DNA of 64,000 bases, from the NCBI RefSeq assembly GCF_001995215.1, contig NZ_MUXN01000016.1:62001-126000 (forward strand). The letters run 5' to 3'. The notes beneath the pieces were generated by a model. It did no database searches and was not told the DNA's origin. It saw nothing but the letters and a program-made list of their open reading frames with translations. Shown here piece by piece: positions 1 through 7,103 of this stretch; within the stretch, counting starts at the first letter, position 1; the number at the start of each line of letters is the position of its first letter. The translations under genes were made by a program, and so were the position numbers. This stretch comes from Amycolatopsis azurea DSM 43854. Its GTDB lineage: Bacteria > Actinomycetota > Actinomycetes > Mycobacteriales > Pseudonocardiaceae.

Positions 1-248
1 CCACACAGTCGCTCTACGCCTGTTTGCGGGAAAGGCTCGGCGTGGTCTTCGACGGCGCCGAGGAGCGGGTCGAGACCGTGCTCGCCACGCCGCGTGAGGC
101 GCTGCTGATCGGGACGAACCCGGCACTGCCGATGCTGCTGATGCACCGGACCTCCTGGGGCGCCGACGGCGTCCCGTTCGAGCGCGTCCGGTCGCTGTTC
201 CGGGGCGACCGGCTTTCCTTCGAGACCCGCCTGGGCCGCGTGGAGTGA
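1..248 (+). CDS. GntR-family regulator, C-terminal UTRA effector domain (partial)
   Basis: The reading frame is open from the window edge (codons begin at base 3) to TGA at 246-248, so the N-terminal winged-helix domain lies outside. The visible tail has the end of a UTRA/HutC-type ligand-binding fold: a PALPMLLMHR strand followed by DGVPFERVRSLFRGDR and a short C-terminus. UTRA regulators of the GntR superfamily bind small metabolites (PhnF and DasR are examples) and usually control the neighbouring transport or catabolic operon. It is followed by an aminophosphonate operon and a DasR-like half-symmetric site, so local control of that operon is the likely role. Family is confident; ligand is inferred. 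Confidence 0.75.
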   Translation, partial: TQSLYACLRERLGVVFDGAEERVETVLATPREALLIGTNPALPMLLMHRTSWGADGVPFERVRSLFRGDRLSFETRLGRVE

Positions 249-264
249 CCTCCTCGCGCGTTTA

Positions 265-312
265 GTCCTCTGGATGCGGTGGTTGCAGGTTCAACGACCG
301 CGAGCAGAGGAC
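265..312 (+). terminator. Hairpin 3' of the GntR gene
   Basis: A 48-base hairpin starts 17 bases after the regulator stop. The outer stem GTCCTCTG (265-272) pairs perfectly with CAGAGGAC (305-312). The inner stem GCGGTGGTTG (276-285) pairs with CAACGACCGC (292-301) with one mismatch, and the two stems are separated by a symmetric 3x3 internal loop. There is no T-tract, as is common for actinobacterial terminators. It would separate the regulator from the phosphonate operon. Confidence 0.5.
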
Positions 313-342
313 GGAACGCGGGGGTAATGTAACGCAAAGATA

Positions 343-358
343 ACAGGTCTGGTCCACA
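343..358 (+). promoter_or_regulatory. Candidate GntR/UTRA operator (DasR/PhnF-like)
   Basis: The 16 bases ACAGGTCTGGTCCACA agree at 12 positions with the known DasR consensus ACTGGTCTAGACCACT, a dyad typical of UTRA-domain GntR regulators. It lies about 75 bases before the first gene of the phosphonate operon and downstream of a UTRA regulator gene. That position fits an operator for the regulator cut off at the window edge. It could instead be a genuine DasR site. Confidence 0.45.
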
Positions 359-431
359 TTTCGGGGGTACTTCACCTGGAGTTAGGGCCGGGGTCACGGA
401 GCGTTGGTGCGCGCAGGCGAGCGTCTGCGGT

Positions 432-1544
432 GTGCGAATCCTCATCATCGGCGGCGGAGTGCTCGGCACTCAGCACGCCTGGCAGGCCGTCGAACGCGGC
501 CACGACGTCGTCCAGATCGAACGCGAACCCGAGGCCCGGGGCGCGTCCGTGCGGAACTTCGGGCTGGTCTGGGTCGGTGGCCGCGCCGGCGGCCTCGAAC
601 TGGAGACGGCCGCGCGGGCGCGGGTGCTGTGGCAGCGCATCGGCGAACGCGTCGAAGGGATCGGCTTCCGGCCGAACGGCTCCCTCACCGTCGTCCGCAC
701 GGAGGCCGAACTCGCCGTCGCCGAGGCCGCGGCCGCGACCACCGAGGACCGCGGTTTCAAGCTGCTCGACGCCGCCGCGACCCGTGAGCTGAACCCGGCC
801 CTGCGCGGCGACTTCCTCGGCGCGCTCTGGTGCGATCGCGACGCCGCCGTCGAACCGCGCGTCGCCCAGCCCGCGCTGCGCGCCGAACTGGCGAAATCCG
901 GCCGCTACACCTGGGTGCCCGGCCGCGAGATCCGCGACCTGACCGATCGTGGCGTCGTCGACGACACCGGCGAGACCCACGAAGGCGACGTCGTCGTGCT
1001 GTGCACCGGCGCCTGGACCGGCGGCCTGGTCAAGGAACTCGCCGGGCCGGCCCCGGTCCGCCGGGTGCGGCTGCAGATGGCCCAGACCGAGCCGCTCGGC
1101 GAAACCCTCACCACCACGGTCGCCGACGCGGACAGCTTCCGCTACTACCCGGCGTACCGCGGCGAGGCGCTCGACGGGCTCAACGCGGGCCAGCCGCAGG
1201 GCGAGATCGCCGCGGTCAACAAGATGCAGCTGCTCATGGTCCAGCGCCTCGACGGCTCGCTGACCATCGGCGACACCCACGAGTACGACGAGCCGTTCTC
1301 CTTCGACACCACCGAAGACCCGTACGACCACCTCGCCGAGGTCGCCGGTGCGCTGCTCGGACGGCCGCTCCCGCGGATCGCCCGCCGCTGGGCCGGGGTC
1401 TACGCCCAGACCACCGACACCTCCCGGATCGTCCACCGCGCCCGCGTCGCGGACAACGCCTGGCTCGTCACCGGGCCGGGCGGCCGGGGCATGACCTGTT
1501 CCCCCGCCATCGCCGAAGACACCGCCGAGGAGCTTTCATGGTGA
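432..1544 (+). CDS. FAD-dependent oxidoreductase of the phosphonate-associated family (TIGR03364-like)
   Basis: This 370-residue DAO-type flavoprotein begins with a Rossmann motif (ILIIGGGVLG, residues 3-12) and ends with a second FAD-contacting segment (WLVTGPGGRGMTCSPA). The family is related to glycine/sarcosine oxidases. One clade is recurrently found beside phosphonatase-like hydrolases and phosphonate importers, and is thought to deaminate substituted aminophosphonates. Here it heads exactly such an operon, and its last codons overlap the start of the HAD gene by 7 bases. The likely role is cytoplasmic oxidative removal of the amino or N-methylamino group of an aminophosphonate. The GTG start at 432 lacks a strong ribosome-binding site but preserves the FAD fold. 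The exact substrate is not visible. Confidence 0.8.
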   Translation: MRILIIGGGVLGTQHAWQAVERGHDVVQIEREPEARGASVRNFGLVWVGGRAGGLELETAARARVLWQRIGERVEGIGFRPNGSLTVVRTEAELAVAEAAAATTEDRGFKLLDAAATRELNPALRGDFLGALWCDRDAAVEPRVAQPALRAELAKSGRYTWVPGREIRDLTDRGVVDDTGETHEGDVVVLCTGAWTGGLVKELAGPAPVRRVRLQMAQTEPLGETLTTTVADADSFRYYPAYRGEALDGLNAGQPQGEIAAVNKMQLLMVQRLDGSLTIGDTHEYDEPFSFDTTEDPYDHLAEVAGALLGRPLPRIARRWAGVYAQTTDTSRIVHRARVADNAWLVTGPGGRGMTCSPAIAEDTAEELSW

Positions 1545-2212
1545 ACACCGAACTCGTCGTCCTGGACATGGCCGGGACCACCGTCGCCGACGACGGCCTG
1601 GTGATCCGCGCCTTCACCGAGGCGATCGCCGCCGCCGGAGTGCCCGAAGAGGACAGCCGGTTCGCCGGAATGCTCGACTACGTCGTCGAAACCATGGGCC
1701 AGTCCAAGATCGTCGTCTTCCGTGCCCTGCTCGACGGCGACGAAAAGCTGGCCCAGCACGCGAATTCCGCTTTCCAGGACGCCTACGGCAAACTCGTCGC
1801 CGACGGCCACTGCGAGCCGATCCCCGGCGCCGAGGACACCATCCAGGAGCTGCGCGCCCAAGGCGTGAAGGTCGCGCTCACCACCGGCTTCGCCGCGAGC
1901 ACCCAGAACGCCATCCTGGACGCGCTGGGCTGGCACGGCCTCGCCGACGCCGTGTTCGCGCCGGGTGAGGGCGTTCGCGGCCGCCCGTTCCCCGACCTCG
2001 TCCTCGCCGCCGCGCTGCGGCTCGAGATCAGCGACGTCCGTCGCATCGCCGTCGCCGGTGACACCCCGTCGGACGTCCAGACCGGGCTTTCCGCCGGTGC
2101 GTCGATCGTCGCCGGAGTGCTCACGGGATCGGCGAAGAAACCCGAACTCGACGCCGCCGGCGCCACCCACGTCCTCGAATCCGTCCGCGATCTCCCCGCC
2201 CTGCTGTCCTAA
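1538..2212 (+). CDS. Phosphonatase-like HAD hydrolase (TIGR03351-like)
   Basis: A 224-residue HAD-superfamily protein. Motif I is LDMAGTT with nucleophile Asp10; the usual second Asp is Ala12, as in phosphonoacetaldehyde hydrolase (DxAGT). Motif II is ALTTGF and motif III/IV is VAGDTPSDVQTG near residues 170-182. This clade is the nearest relative of phosphonatase PhnX but is described as lacking its Schiff-base lysine, so it is expected to cleave a related C-P or phosphate substrate made by the flavoenzyme upstream. ATG at 1538 has a GAGGAG ribosome-binding site inside the preceding gene, indicating translational coupling. I do not claim a proven substrate. Confidence 0.82.
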   Translation: MVNTELVVLDMAGTTVADDGLVIRAFTEAIAAAGVPEEDSRFAGMLDYVVETMGQSKIVVFRALLDGDEKLAQHANSAFQDAYGKLVADGHCEPIPGAEDTIQELRAQGVKVALTTGFAASTQNAILDALGWHGLADAVFAPGEGVRGRPFPDLVLAAALRLEISDVRRIAVAGDTPSDVQTGLSAGASIVAGVLTGSAKKPELDAAGATHVLESVRDLPALLS

Positions 2213-2228
2213 AAGGAGCTTTGACGAC

Positions 2229-3248
2229 ATGAAGAAACTCGCGGCCGCCGCCCTCGCCGGGCTGCTCACGATCACCCTGGCCGCCTGTGGTGGCACCGCC
2301 GGCGGCGCGTCCGGCGACCAGACCGTCACGATGTACACAGTGGACGGTCTCGAAGACTGGTACGCCCAGCGCGTCGAGGAGTTCAAGGCCAAGACCGGCA
2401 TCACCGTCCAGGCGGTCACCGCCGGATCCGGCGAGGTCGCCTCGCGGGTGGAGAAGGAGAAGGCCAACACCCAGGCCGACATCCTCGTCACGCTCCCGCC
2501 GTTCATCCAGCGCGCCGCGTCCCAGGGCCTGCTCGCCGCCACGGCGCCGTCCGGCATCGAGCAGGTCCCCGCCGGGCAGAAGGACGCCCAGGGCCGCTAC
2601 TTCGCCGTCATGAACAACTACCTCAGCTTCATCCGCAACCCGCAGGCCTCGCCCAAGACCTGGGACGACCTCCTGGCGCCCGCGCTCAAAGGCAAGCTCC
2701 AGTACTCCACCCCCGGCGAGGCGGGCGACGGCACCGCGGTCCTGCTCCAGCTCCAGCACGTCCTCGGCGACCAGGGCGCGCTCGACTACCTCGCGAGGCT
2801 CGAAGCCAACAACGTCGGCCCGTCGTCCTCCACCGGCAAGCTCCAGCCGAAGGTCGCCAAGGCCGAGATCCTGGTGGCCAACGGCGACGTCCAGATGAAC
2901 CTCGCCGAAATCGAGAAGAGCGGCGGCTTCGACCTCTTCTTCCCGGCCGACGCGCAGGGCAAGCGGTCCACGTTCGCGCTCCCGTACTACGCCGGTCTCG
3001 TGAACAACGCCCCGCACGCCGAGAACGCCAAGAAGTTCCTGGACTTCCTGCTCTCGCCCGAGGTGCAGGGCAAGGCCGTCGACGCCTTCGGCGCCCCGTC
3101 GCGGACCGACGTCACGCCGTCCGGGCCGCGGGCGGACAAGGTGAAGGCCGCCCTCGACGGCGTCGAGATCTGGCAGCCGGACTGGGACGCCATCCTCGCG
3201 AAGCTCGACGCCGACCTCGCCGCGTACAAGAAGGCCGTGGGCCGATGA
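2229..3248 (+). CDS. 2-aminoethylphosphonate-type ABC transporter, substrate-binding lipoprotein
   Basis: A 339-residue extracellular solute-binding protein of the iron/AEP-binding class (periplasmic-binding fold II). A signal peptide ends in a lipobox, LAAC, with the acylated Cys at residue 20, so it is tethered outside the membrane. The start follows AAAAGGAG by about 8 bases. Body segments such as VTMYTVDGLEDWYAQRV and DILVTLPPFIQRA match binding proteins of the PhnS type. Its stop overlaps the ATPase start by 4 bases. With the flavoenzyme and phosphonatase-like hydrolase upstream, the ligand is probably an aminophosphonate, though the same fold also binds iron or polyamines. Confidence 0.82.
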   Translation: MKKLAAAALAGLLTITLAACGGTAGGASGDQTVTMYTVDGLEDWYAQRVEEFKAKTGITVQAVTAGSGEVASRVEKEKANTQADILVTLPPFIQRAASQGLLAATAPSGIEQVPAGQKDAQGRYFAVMNNYLSFIRNPQASPKTWDDLLAPALKGKLQYSTPGEAGDGTAVLLQLQHVLGDQGALDYLARLEANNVGPSSSTGKLQPKVAKAEILVANGDVQMNLAEIEKSGGFDLFFPADAQGKRSTFALPYYAGLVNNAPHAENAKKFLDFLLSPEVQGKAVDAFGAPSRTDVTPSGPRADKVKAALDGVEIWQPDWDAILAKLDADLAAYKKAVGR

Positions 3249-4306
3249 CCCCGGCGGTCGAGTTCCGCGGGGTGTCCGTCCGCTTCGGACAGACGACCGC
3301 CCTCTCGCCACTGGACCTCACGGTGGCTAGAGGGGAGACCCTTGCCATGCTCGGACCGTCCGGCTCCGGCAAGTCGACGGCCCTGAAGGCACTCGCGGGC
3401 TTCGTCGTGCCGAGCACCGGCCGGGTCCTGCTCGACGGCGAAGACGTCACCGAACTGCCGCCGCACCGGCGCGGCCTCGGCGTGGTCGTCCAGAGCTACG
3501 CGCTGTTCCCGCACATGCGGGTCGAGGCCAACGTCGCCTTCGGCCTCAAGGCAAGGAAAACACCGCGTGCCGAGACGGCGAGCCGGGTCACCGAGGCGCT
3601 GGAACTGGTCGGGATGGGCGACTACGCCCGCCGCTACCCGCGTGAACTTTCGGGCGGGCAGCAGCAGCGCGTCGCGCTCGCGCGGGCGCTGGCGATCCGG
3701 CCGCGGGTACTGCTGCTGGACGAACCACTGTCCGCTTTGGACGCCGCCCTGCGCGAGGACATGGTCGCGGAACTGCTGCGGCTGCGGGCGGAACTGCCCG
3801 ACACCACGCTGCTCTACGTCACCCACGATCAGGGCGAGGCGCTGGCGCTGGCCGACCGGATCGCCGTCATGCGCGACTCGAAGCTGGTCGAACTCGGGCC
3901 GAGCCGCGAGCTCTACCAGCGGCCCTCGACGGAGTTCACCGCGAGTTTCCTCGGCGCGTCCAACCTCATCCCGGTGGAGCTGATCCAGCCCGATGGCACC
4001 CGGGTCCGGCTCGGCGACCGCGAACTGGCGGCCGACCCGTCCGGGACGTTCCGGGCCGGGCAGTCCGTCGCGCTCGGCGTGCGGCCGCACCGGGTCGGGA
4101 TCACCGCGGTGGACACCCCGGGCGCGCTGCCCGCCGTGCTGCGCGGTGTGCAATGGCGCGGCACGGGCTTCCGGCTCGACCTCGAACTCGCGCACGACGG
4201 CGGCGAGGTCCGGGCCGAGGTACCGGACGTCGAGGGGCTGCCCGGGGTGGGGGAGAAGGTCGGAGTGTCCATTCCGGACGGTTGTCCGCTGGTGGGCATC
4301 GGATGA
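3245..4306 (+). CDS. ABC transporter ATPase, aminophosphonate uptake
   Basis: A 353-residue nucleotide-binding subunit energising the importer. Walker A GPSGSGKST is at 37-45, Q-loop Gln83, signature LSGGQ at 135-139, Walker B VLLLDE at 155-160 and H-loop His194. The C-terminal hundred residues form a TOBE-type regulatory domain (VALGVRPHRVG), as in PotA/PhnT-type ATPases. ATG at 3245 overlaps the binding-protein stop and the gene's own stop overlaps the permease start by 4 bases. Both overlaps indicate one coupled transcript. It acts on the cytoplasmic face of the membrane with the two permeases that follow. Confidence 0.85.
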   Translation: MTPAVEFRGVSVRFGQTTALSPLDLTVARGETLAMLGPSGSGKSTALKALAGFVVPSTGRVLLDGEDVTELPPHRRGLGVVVQSYALFPHMRVEANVAFGLKARKTPRAETASRVTEALELVGMGDYARRYPRELSGGQQQRVALARALAIRPRVLLLDEPLSALDAALREDMVAELLRLRAELPDTTLLYVTHDQGEALALADRIAVMRDSKLVELGPSRELYQRPSTEFTASFLGASNLIPVELIQPDGTRVRLGDRELAADPSGTFRAGQSVALGVRPHRVGITAVDTPGALPAVLRGVQWRGTGFRLDLELAHDGGEVRAEVPDVEGLPGVGEKVGVSIPDGCPLVGIG

Positions 4307-5157
4307 CCGGCCTCGCCCTGGCCGCCGCGGCGGCACCGGCGCGGCGGCGGGAGAAACAGCCCGGCCGCGGCTGGCTCCTGCTGCCACCGGTGCTCGTCCT
4401 GCTCGGCTTCTTCGGCTACCCGCTGGTGCTGGTCGTGCTCCAGTCCCTGGAATCGAAGTCCGGCGAATTCGGTCTTTCGGTGTGGCTCGACGTCCTGGGC
4501 TCGGCGGAATTCCGGGACGCCGCCTGGAAGACCGTCGCGCTCGCCCTCGGCGCCACCGCGGGCTGCGTGGTGCTCGGGACGTTCCTCGCGCTGGTGATCG
4601 CCTTCGTGCCGTTCCCCGGCGCGCGGACGCTTTCGCGGCTGGTGGACACCGTGCTCGCGTTCCCCTCGTTCCTCATCGCGCTCGCGTTCACCTTCATCTA
4701 CGGCAGCGCGGGCATCCTCGGCGCGGGCGGGTTCCTGTACTCGCCGTTCGGGATCCTGCTGGCGGAGATCACCTTCTACACACCGTTCGTGATGCGCCCG
4801 GCGCTCGCCGCGTTCGGCCAGGTGTCGTCGGCGCAGATGGAGGTCGCGGCCAGCCTCGGCGCGAAACCCGGCCGCGTGCTGCGCCAGGTGATCCTGCCGG
4901 AGGCCTTGCCGTCACTGGCTTCCGGCGCCTGCCTGACCATGCTGCTGGCGATGAACGAGTTCGGCATCGTGCTGTTCCTCGGCGCCAAGGACGTCACGAC
5001 GTTGCCGATGCTGGTCTACGGCAAGGGAATCGTCACCTTCGACTTCCCGCAGGCGTGCGTCATCGCGGTGGTCAACGTCGTGTTCTCCCTCGCGCTGTAC
5101 GGAACCTACCGGCGACTGACGAAGGGAGGCCGTCATGCTGCTGTGGACCAGGCGTAG
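4303..5157 (+). CDS. ABC transporter permease 1, aminophosphonate uptake
   Basis: A 284-residue integral membrane protein with about six hydrophobic segments. The first follows a basic cytoplasmic stretch (RRREKQPGRG) at residues 14-23. The EAA loop that contacts the ATPase is visible as MEVAASLGAKPGRVLRQVILP-like sequence in the C-terminal half. The longer open frame upstream is within the ATPase gene. ATG at 4303 overlaps the ATPase stop and gives the expected length, so I use that. Together with the next gene it forms the heteromeric channel. Specificity is inferred from neighbours only. Confidence 0.82.
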   Translation: MTGLALAAAAAPARRREKQPGRGWLLLPPVLVLLGFFGYPLVLVVLQSLESKSGEFGLSVWLDVLGSAEFRDAAWKTVALALGATAGCVVLGTFLALVIAFVPFPGARTLSRLVDTVLAFPSFLIALAFTFIYGSAGILGAGGFLYSPFGILLAEITFYTPFVMRPALAAFGQVSSAQMEVAASLGAKPGRVLRQVILPEALPSLASGACLTMLLAMNEFGIVLFLGAKDVTTLPMLVYGKGIVTFDFPQACVIAVVNVVFSLALYGTYRRLTKGGRHAAVDQA

Positions 5158-5932
5158 CCGTTTCCTGCTGTGGGCGGTGTTCGCGGTGCTGTTCACCGCG
5201 ATCGTGCTGGCGCCGCTGCTGATGATCGTGCTGGCTTCGGTCGCCGGGAACTGGACGGGATTGCTGCCGGGAGCGCTCACCGGGTCGCATTTCGCGCAGG
5301 CGTTGTCCGGGGAGACGTTCGCGAGCCTCTCGGTGAGCATCCAGACCGGGGTCATCGCGTCGGCGTTCTCGGTACTGCTGGGGACGTGGGCCGCGCTCGC
5401 GTCGCAGTCCGCGCCGTCCAAGCTGCGGAAGGTGGTCGACACCCTGTTCCACCTGCCGATCGCGGTGCCGTCGGTGGTGCTGGGACTGGCGCTGCTGGTC
5501 GCGTTCAGCCGTCCTCCGCTGGCCTTCAACGGCACGCGCTGGATCGTGCTGCTCGGGCACGTGATGATCCTGCTGCCGTTCTCCTACAGCACCGTCTCCG
5601 CCGCTATCGCGCGGATGGACCCGTTGCTGGCGCAGGCCGCGGCGAGCCTCGGCGCGGGGCCGGTCCGTGTGCTGCTGCGGGTGCGGTTGCCGGTGCTGCT
5701 GCCGTCGATCTCGGCGTCGGCGAGTCTCGCGCTGGCGATGTCGATGGGCGAACTGGGCGCGACGATGATGCTGTACCCGCCGGACTGGCGCACACTGCCC
5801 GCGAGCATCTTCGCGCTCACGGACCGGGGGCAGGTGTTCCTGGCGTCGGCGAGCACGGTGCTGCTGCTGGCCGTCACCCTCGCCGGGGTGGTGATCCTCG
5901 GACTGGCCCGCGGGCGGGCCGCCCAGCGTTGA
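5135..5932 (+). CDS. ABC transporter permease 2, aminophosphonate uptake
   Basis: A 265-residue membrane permease, the second half of the translocation pore. It opens with a hydrophobic segment right after RRSR (residues 6-9) and carries its own EAA loop (AQAAASLGAGPVRVLLRVRLP-like). It overlaps permease 1 by 23 bases and has a GGGAGG ribosome-binding site within that gene. It is the last gene of the operon: the next gene, only about 50 bases on, has its own promoter and encodes an unrelated lipoprotein. Confidence 0.82.
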   Translation: MLLWTRRSRFLLWAVFAVLFTAIVLAPLLMIVLASVAGNWTGLLPGALTGSHFAQALSGETFASLSVSIQTGVIASAFSVLLGTWAALASQSAPSKLRKVVDTLFHLPIAVPSVVLGLALLVAFSRPPLAFNGTRWIVLLGHVMILLPFSYSTVSAAIARMDPLLAQAAASLGAGPVRVLLRVRLPVLLPSISASASLALAMSMGELGATMMLYPPDWRTLPASIFALTDRGQVFLASASTVLLLAVTLAGVVILGLARGRAAQR

Positions 5933-5949
5933 AGGACACAGCGTTGATG

Positions 5950-5977
5950 CAACCCGATGGGGTCGTGGCTCCGTCTA
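5950..5977 (+). promoter_or_regulatory. ECF sigma factor-type promoter, lipoprotein 1
   Basis: CAACC (5950-5954), a 17-base spacer and CGTCTA (5972-5977) fit the canonical ECF -35 'AAC' and -10 'CGTC' elements. The ATG of the lipoprotein follows 6 bases after the -10, so the transcript would be leaderless or nearly so. The same layout is repeated exactly in front of the paralogue at 6501. Confidence 0.7.
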
Positions 5978-5983
5978 GCCGCC

Positions 5984-6457
5984 ATGAAGAACGCAGCGAA
6001 GACGCTGGGCGCGGGGCTCGTGCTCGTCGCCGCGGCCGCCTGCGGCGCGGGCGGCCCGGGAGCACCGGCGAACACGAGCACCCCACCGGTCACCAGTCCC
6101 TCGGATCTGCCCACCTCGCTCCCGGCGAGCCCGCCGGTGGCGAAACCACCGATGTCGCGGCCGACCGTCGGCCCGCCGCCGATGGACAAGATGCTGCCGC
6201 CGTCCCAGGTCAACGCGAAGGTGCCCGCGCAGGTCAGCGCGGAGAACGGCGGCCTGAACGTGCACATCGAACTGAGCGGCTGCGACGAGGCGACGGCGAA
6301 CCTCGCCGAAGAGAACGCGCAGCGGGTCGTGGTCAAGGTGAAGATCGACCACGGCAAGCCGGGCCAGATGTGCCCGCAGGTCATCCGCTACGCCGTCCTG
6401 CCGGTGAAACTCGCCGAGCCGGTCGGCTCGCGGGCCGTCGTCCTGGAAGCGGGTTGA
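5984..6457 (+). CDS. Small secreted lipoprotein, member 1 of a paralogous pair
   Basis: A 157-residue lipoprotein with a signal peptide ending VAAAAC (acylated Cys20), a Pro/Thr/Ser-rich linker to about residue 85, and a compact C-terminal domain. That domain contains GCDEA and a GQMC motif and ends in a strand-rich tail (LAEPVGSRAVVLEAG). It resembles the next gene in the C-terminal domain (GC...GQMC...PLGERTVVLKQ). I do not recognise a named family. I place the start at ATG 5984 rather than the in-frame ATG 5957, because 5984 gives a normal signal peptide and 5957 lies inside the promoter. It is probably anchored on the outer face of the membrane. Confidence 0.7.
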   Translation: MKNAAKTLGAGLVLVAAAACGAGGPGAPANTSTPPVTSPSDLPTSLPASPPVAKPPMSRPTVGPPPMDKMLPPSQVNAKVPAQVSAENGGLNVHIELSGCDEATANLAEENAQRVVVKVKIDHGKPGQMCPQVIRYAVLPVKLAEPVGSRAVVLEAG

Positions 6458-6466
6458 GATCATGTG

Positions 6467-6494
6467 CAACCCCACGGAGGCTTCGTTCCGTCCC
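6467..6494 (+). promoter_or_regulatory. ECF sigma factor-type promoter, lipoprotein 2
   Basis: CAACC (6467-6471), a 17-base spacer and CGTCCC (6489-6494) again give an ECF-type promoter, and the ATG at 6501 again follows 6 bases after it. It begins 9 bases after the stop codon of lipoprotein 1, so the two genes have separate but identically built promoters. Confidence 0.7.
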
Positions 6495-6500
6495 AGTCGC

Positions 6501-7028
6501 ATGAGGTACTTAACGAATGTCATCGGCCTTGGCCTGATCGTCGTTGCGGTATCCGCCTGCGGGGCGCAGAACCAGGCGGCGGAACCCGCGGCCGGACCCG
6601 GGAGCGGCACCCTGAGTACCGTCCCGCCGTCGCCGACCGTGCCGCCGTCCTCGGCGCCGACATCGGCGCCTTCCGTGCCGGGCAGCCTGCCCGGGCAGCC
6701 GGGCGCGCCGCGGCAGGAGGTCCCGGAAGGCAGCACGAAGCTGCCGGACAAGCAGCTCGACGCGTCGGCGCTGCCCGCGGACTACCCGCGTGAGGTGTAC
6801 ACCAGCAACGGCGGGACGATCCTGAACATCCGCGGCCAGGAAGGCGGCTGCGGGCACGCGACGGCGGAGGCCGCGCAGCAGGACGGGAACCGTGTCACCG
6901 TCAACCTGACCGAACTGAAGGGCCAGACGGGCCAGATGTGCACCATGGACATCCGGCATCCGGTGATCTCGGTGGCGCTGTCGTCGCCGCTGGGTGAGCG
7001 GACCGTGGTGCTGAAGCAGATGCGGTGA
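6501..7028 (+). CDS. Small secreted lipoprotein, member 2 of a paralogous pair
   Basis: A 175-residue lipoprotein with a signal peptide ending VAVSAC (Cys20), a low-complexity Ser/Pro/Ala linker to about residue 70, and a C-terminal domain with GGCGHATAEAA, a GQMC motif and a PLGERTVVL tail. Domain layout, spacing of the two conserved Cys positions and promoter design match the previous gene, so a tandem duplication followed by divergence is likely. An in-frame ATG at 6462 exists but lies upstream of the -35 element. Function is unknown; control by an envelope-stress or developmental ECF factor is inferred from the promoter. Confidence 0.7.
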   Translation: MRYLTNVIGLGLIVVAVSACGAQNQAAEPAAGPGSGTLSTVPPSPTVPPSSAPTSAPSVPGSLPGQPGAPRQEVPEGSTKLPDKQLDASALPADYPREVYTSNGGTILNIRGQEGGCGHATAEAAQQDGNRVTVNLTELKGQTGQMCTMDIRHPVISVALSSPLGERTVVLKQMR

Positions 7029-7041
7029 CGGCTCGCCGGAA

Positions 7042-7096
7042 GTCCGTGAAGGCCTCCTTGAGGGACCCAGAGTCCCTCAAGGAGGCCTTCACGGAC
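7042..7096. terminator. 55-bp perfect palindrome between convergent genes
   Basis: Two perfect 25-base arms (7042-7066 and 7072-7096) flank a 5-base loop. It sits between the stops of the lipoprotein (+) and the fumarase (-), where a bidirectional terminator is needed. A near-identical 55-bp element occupies the same kind of position at 42520-42574. Confidence 0.65.
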
Positions 7097-7103
7097 CCGG
7101 GTG

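Noticed and set aside
372..1436. Long minus-strand open frame opposite the flavoenzyme gene
   Set aside because: It is the high-GC shadow of the coding strand, with Arg/Gly/Asp-biased composition and no family motif.
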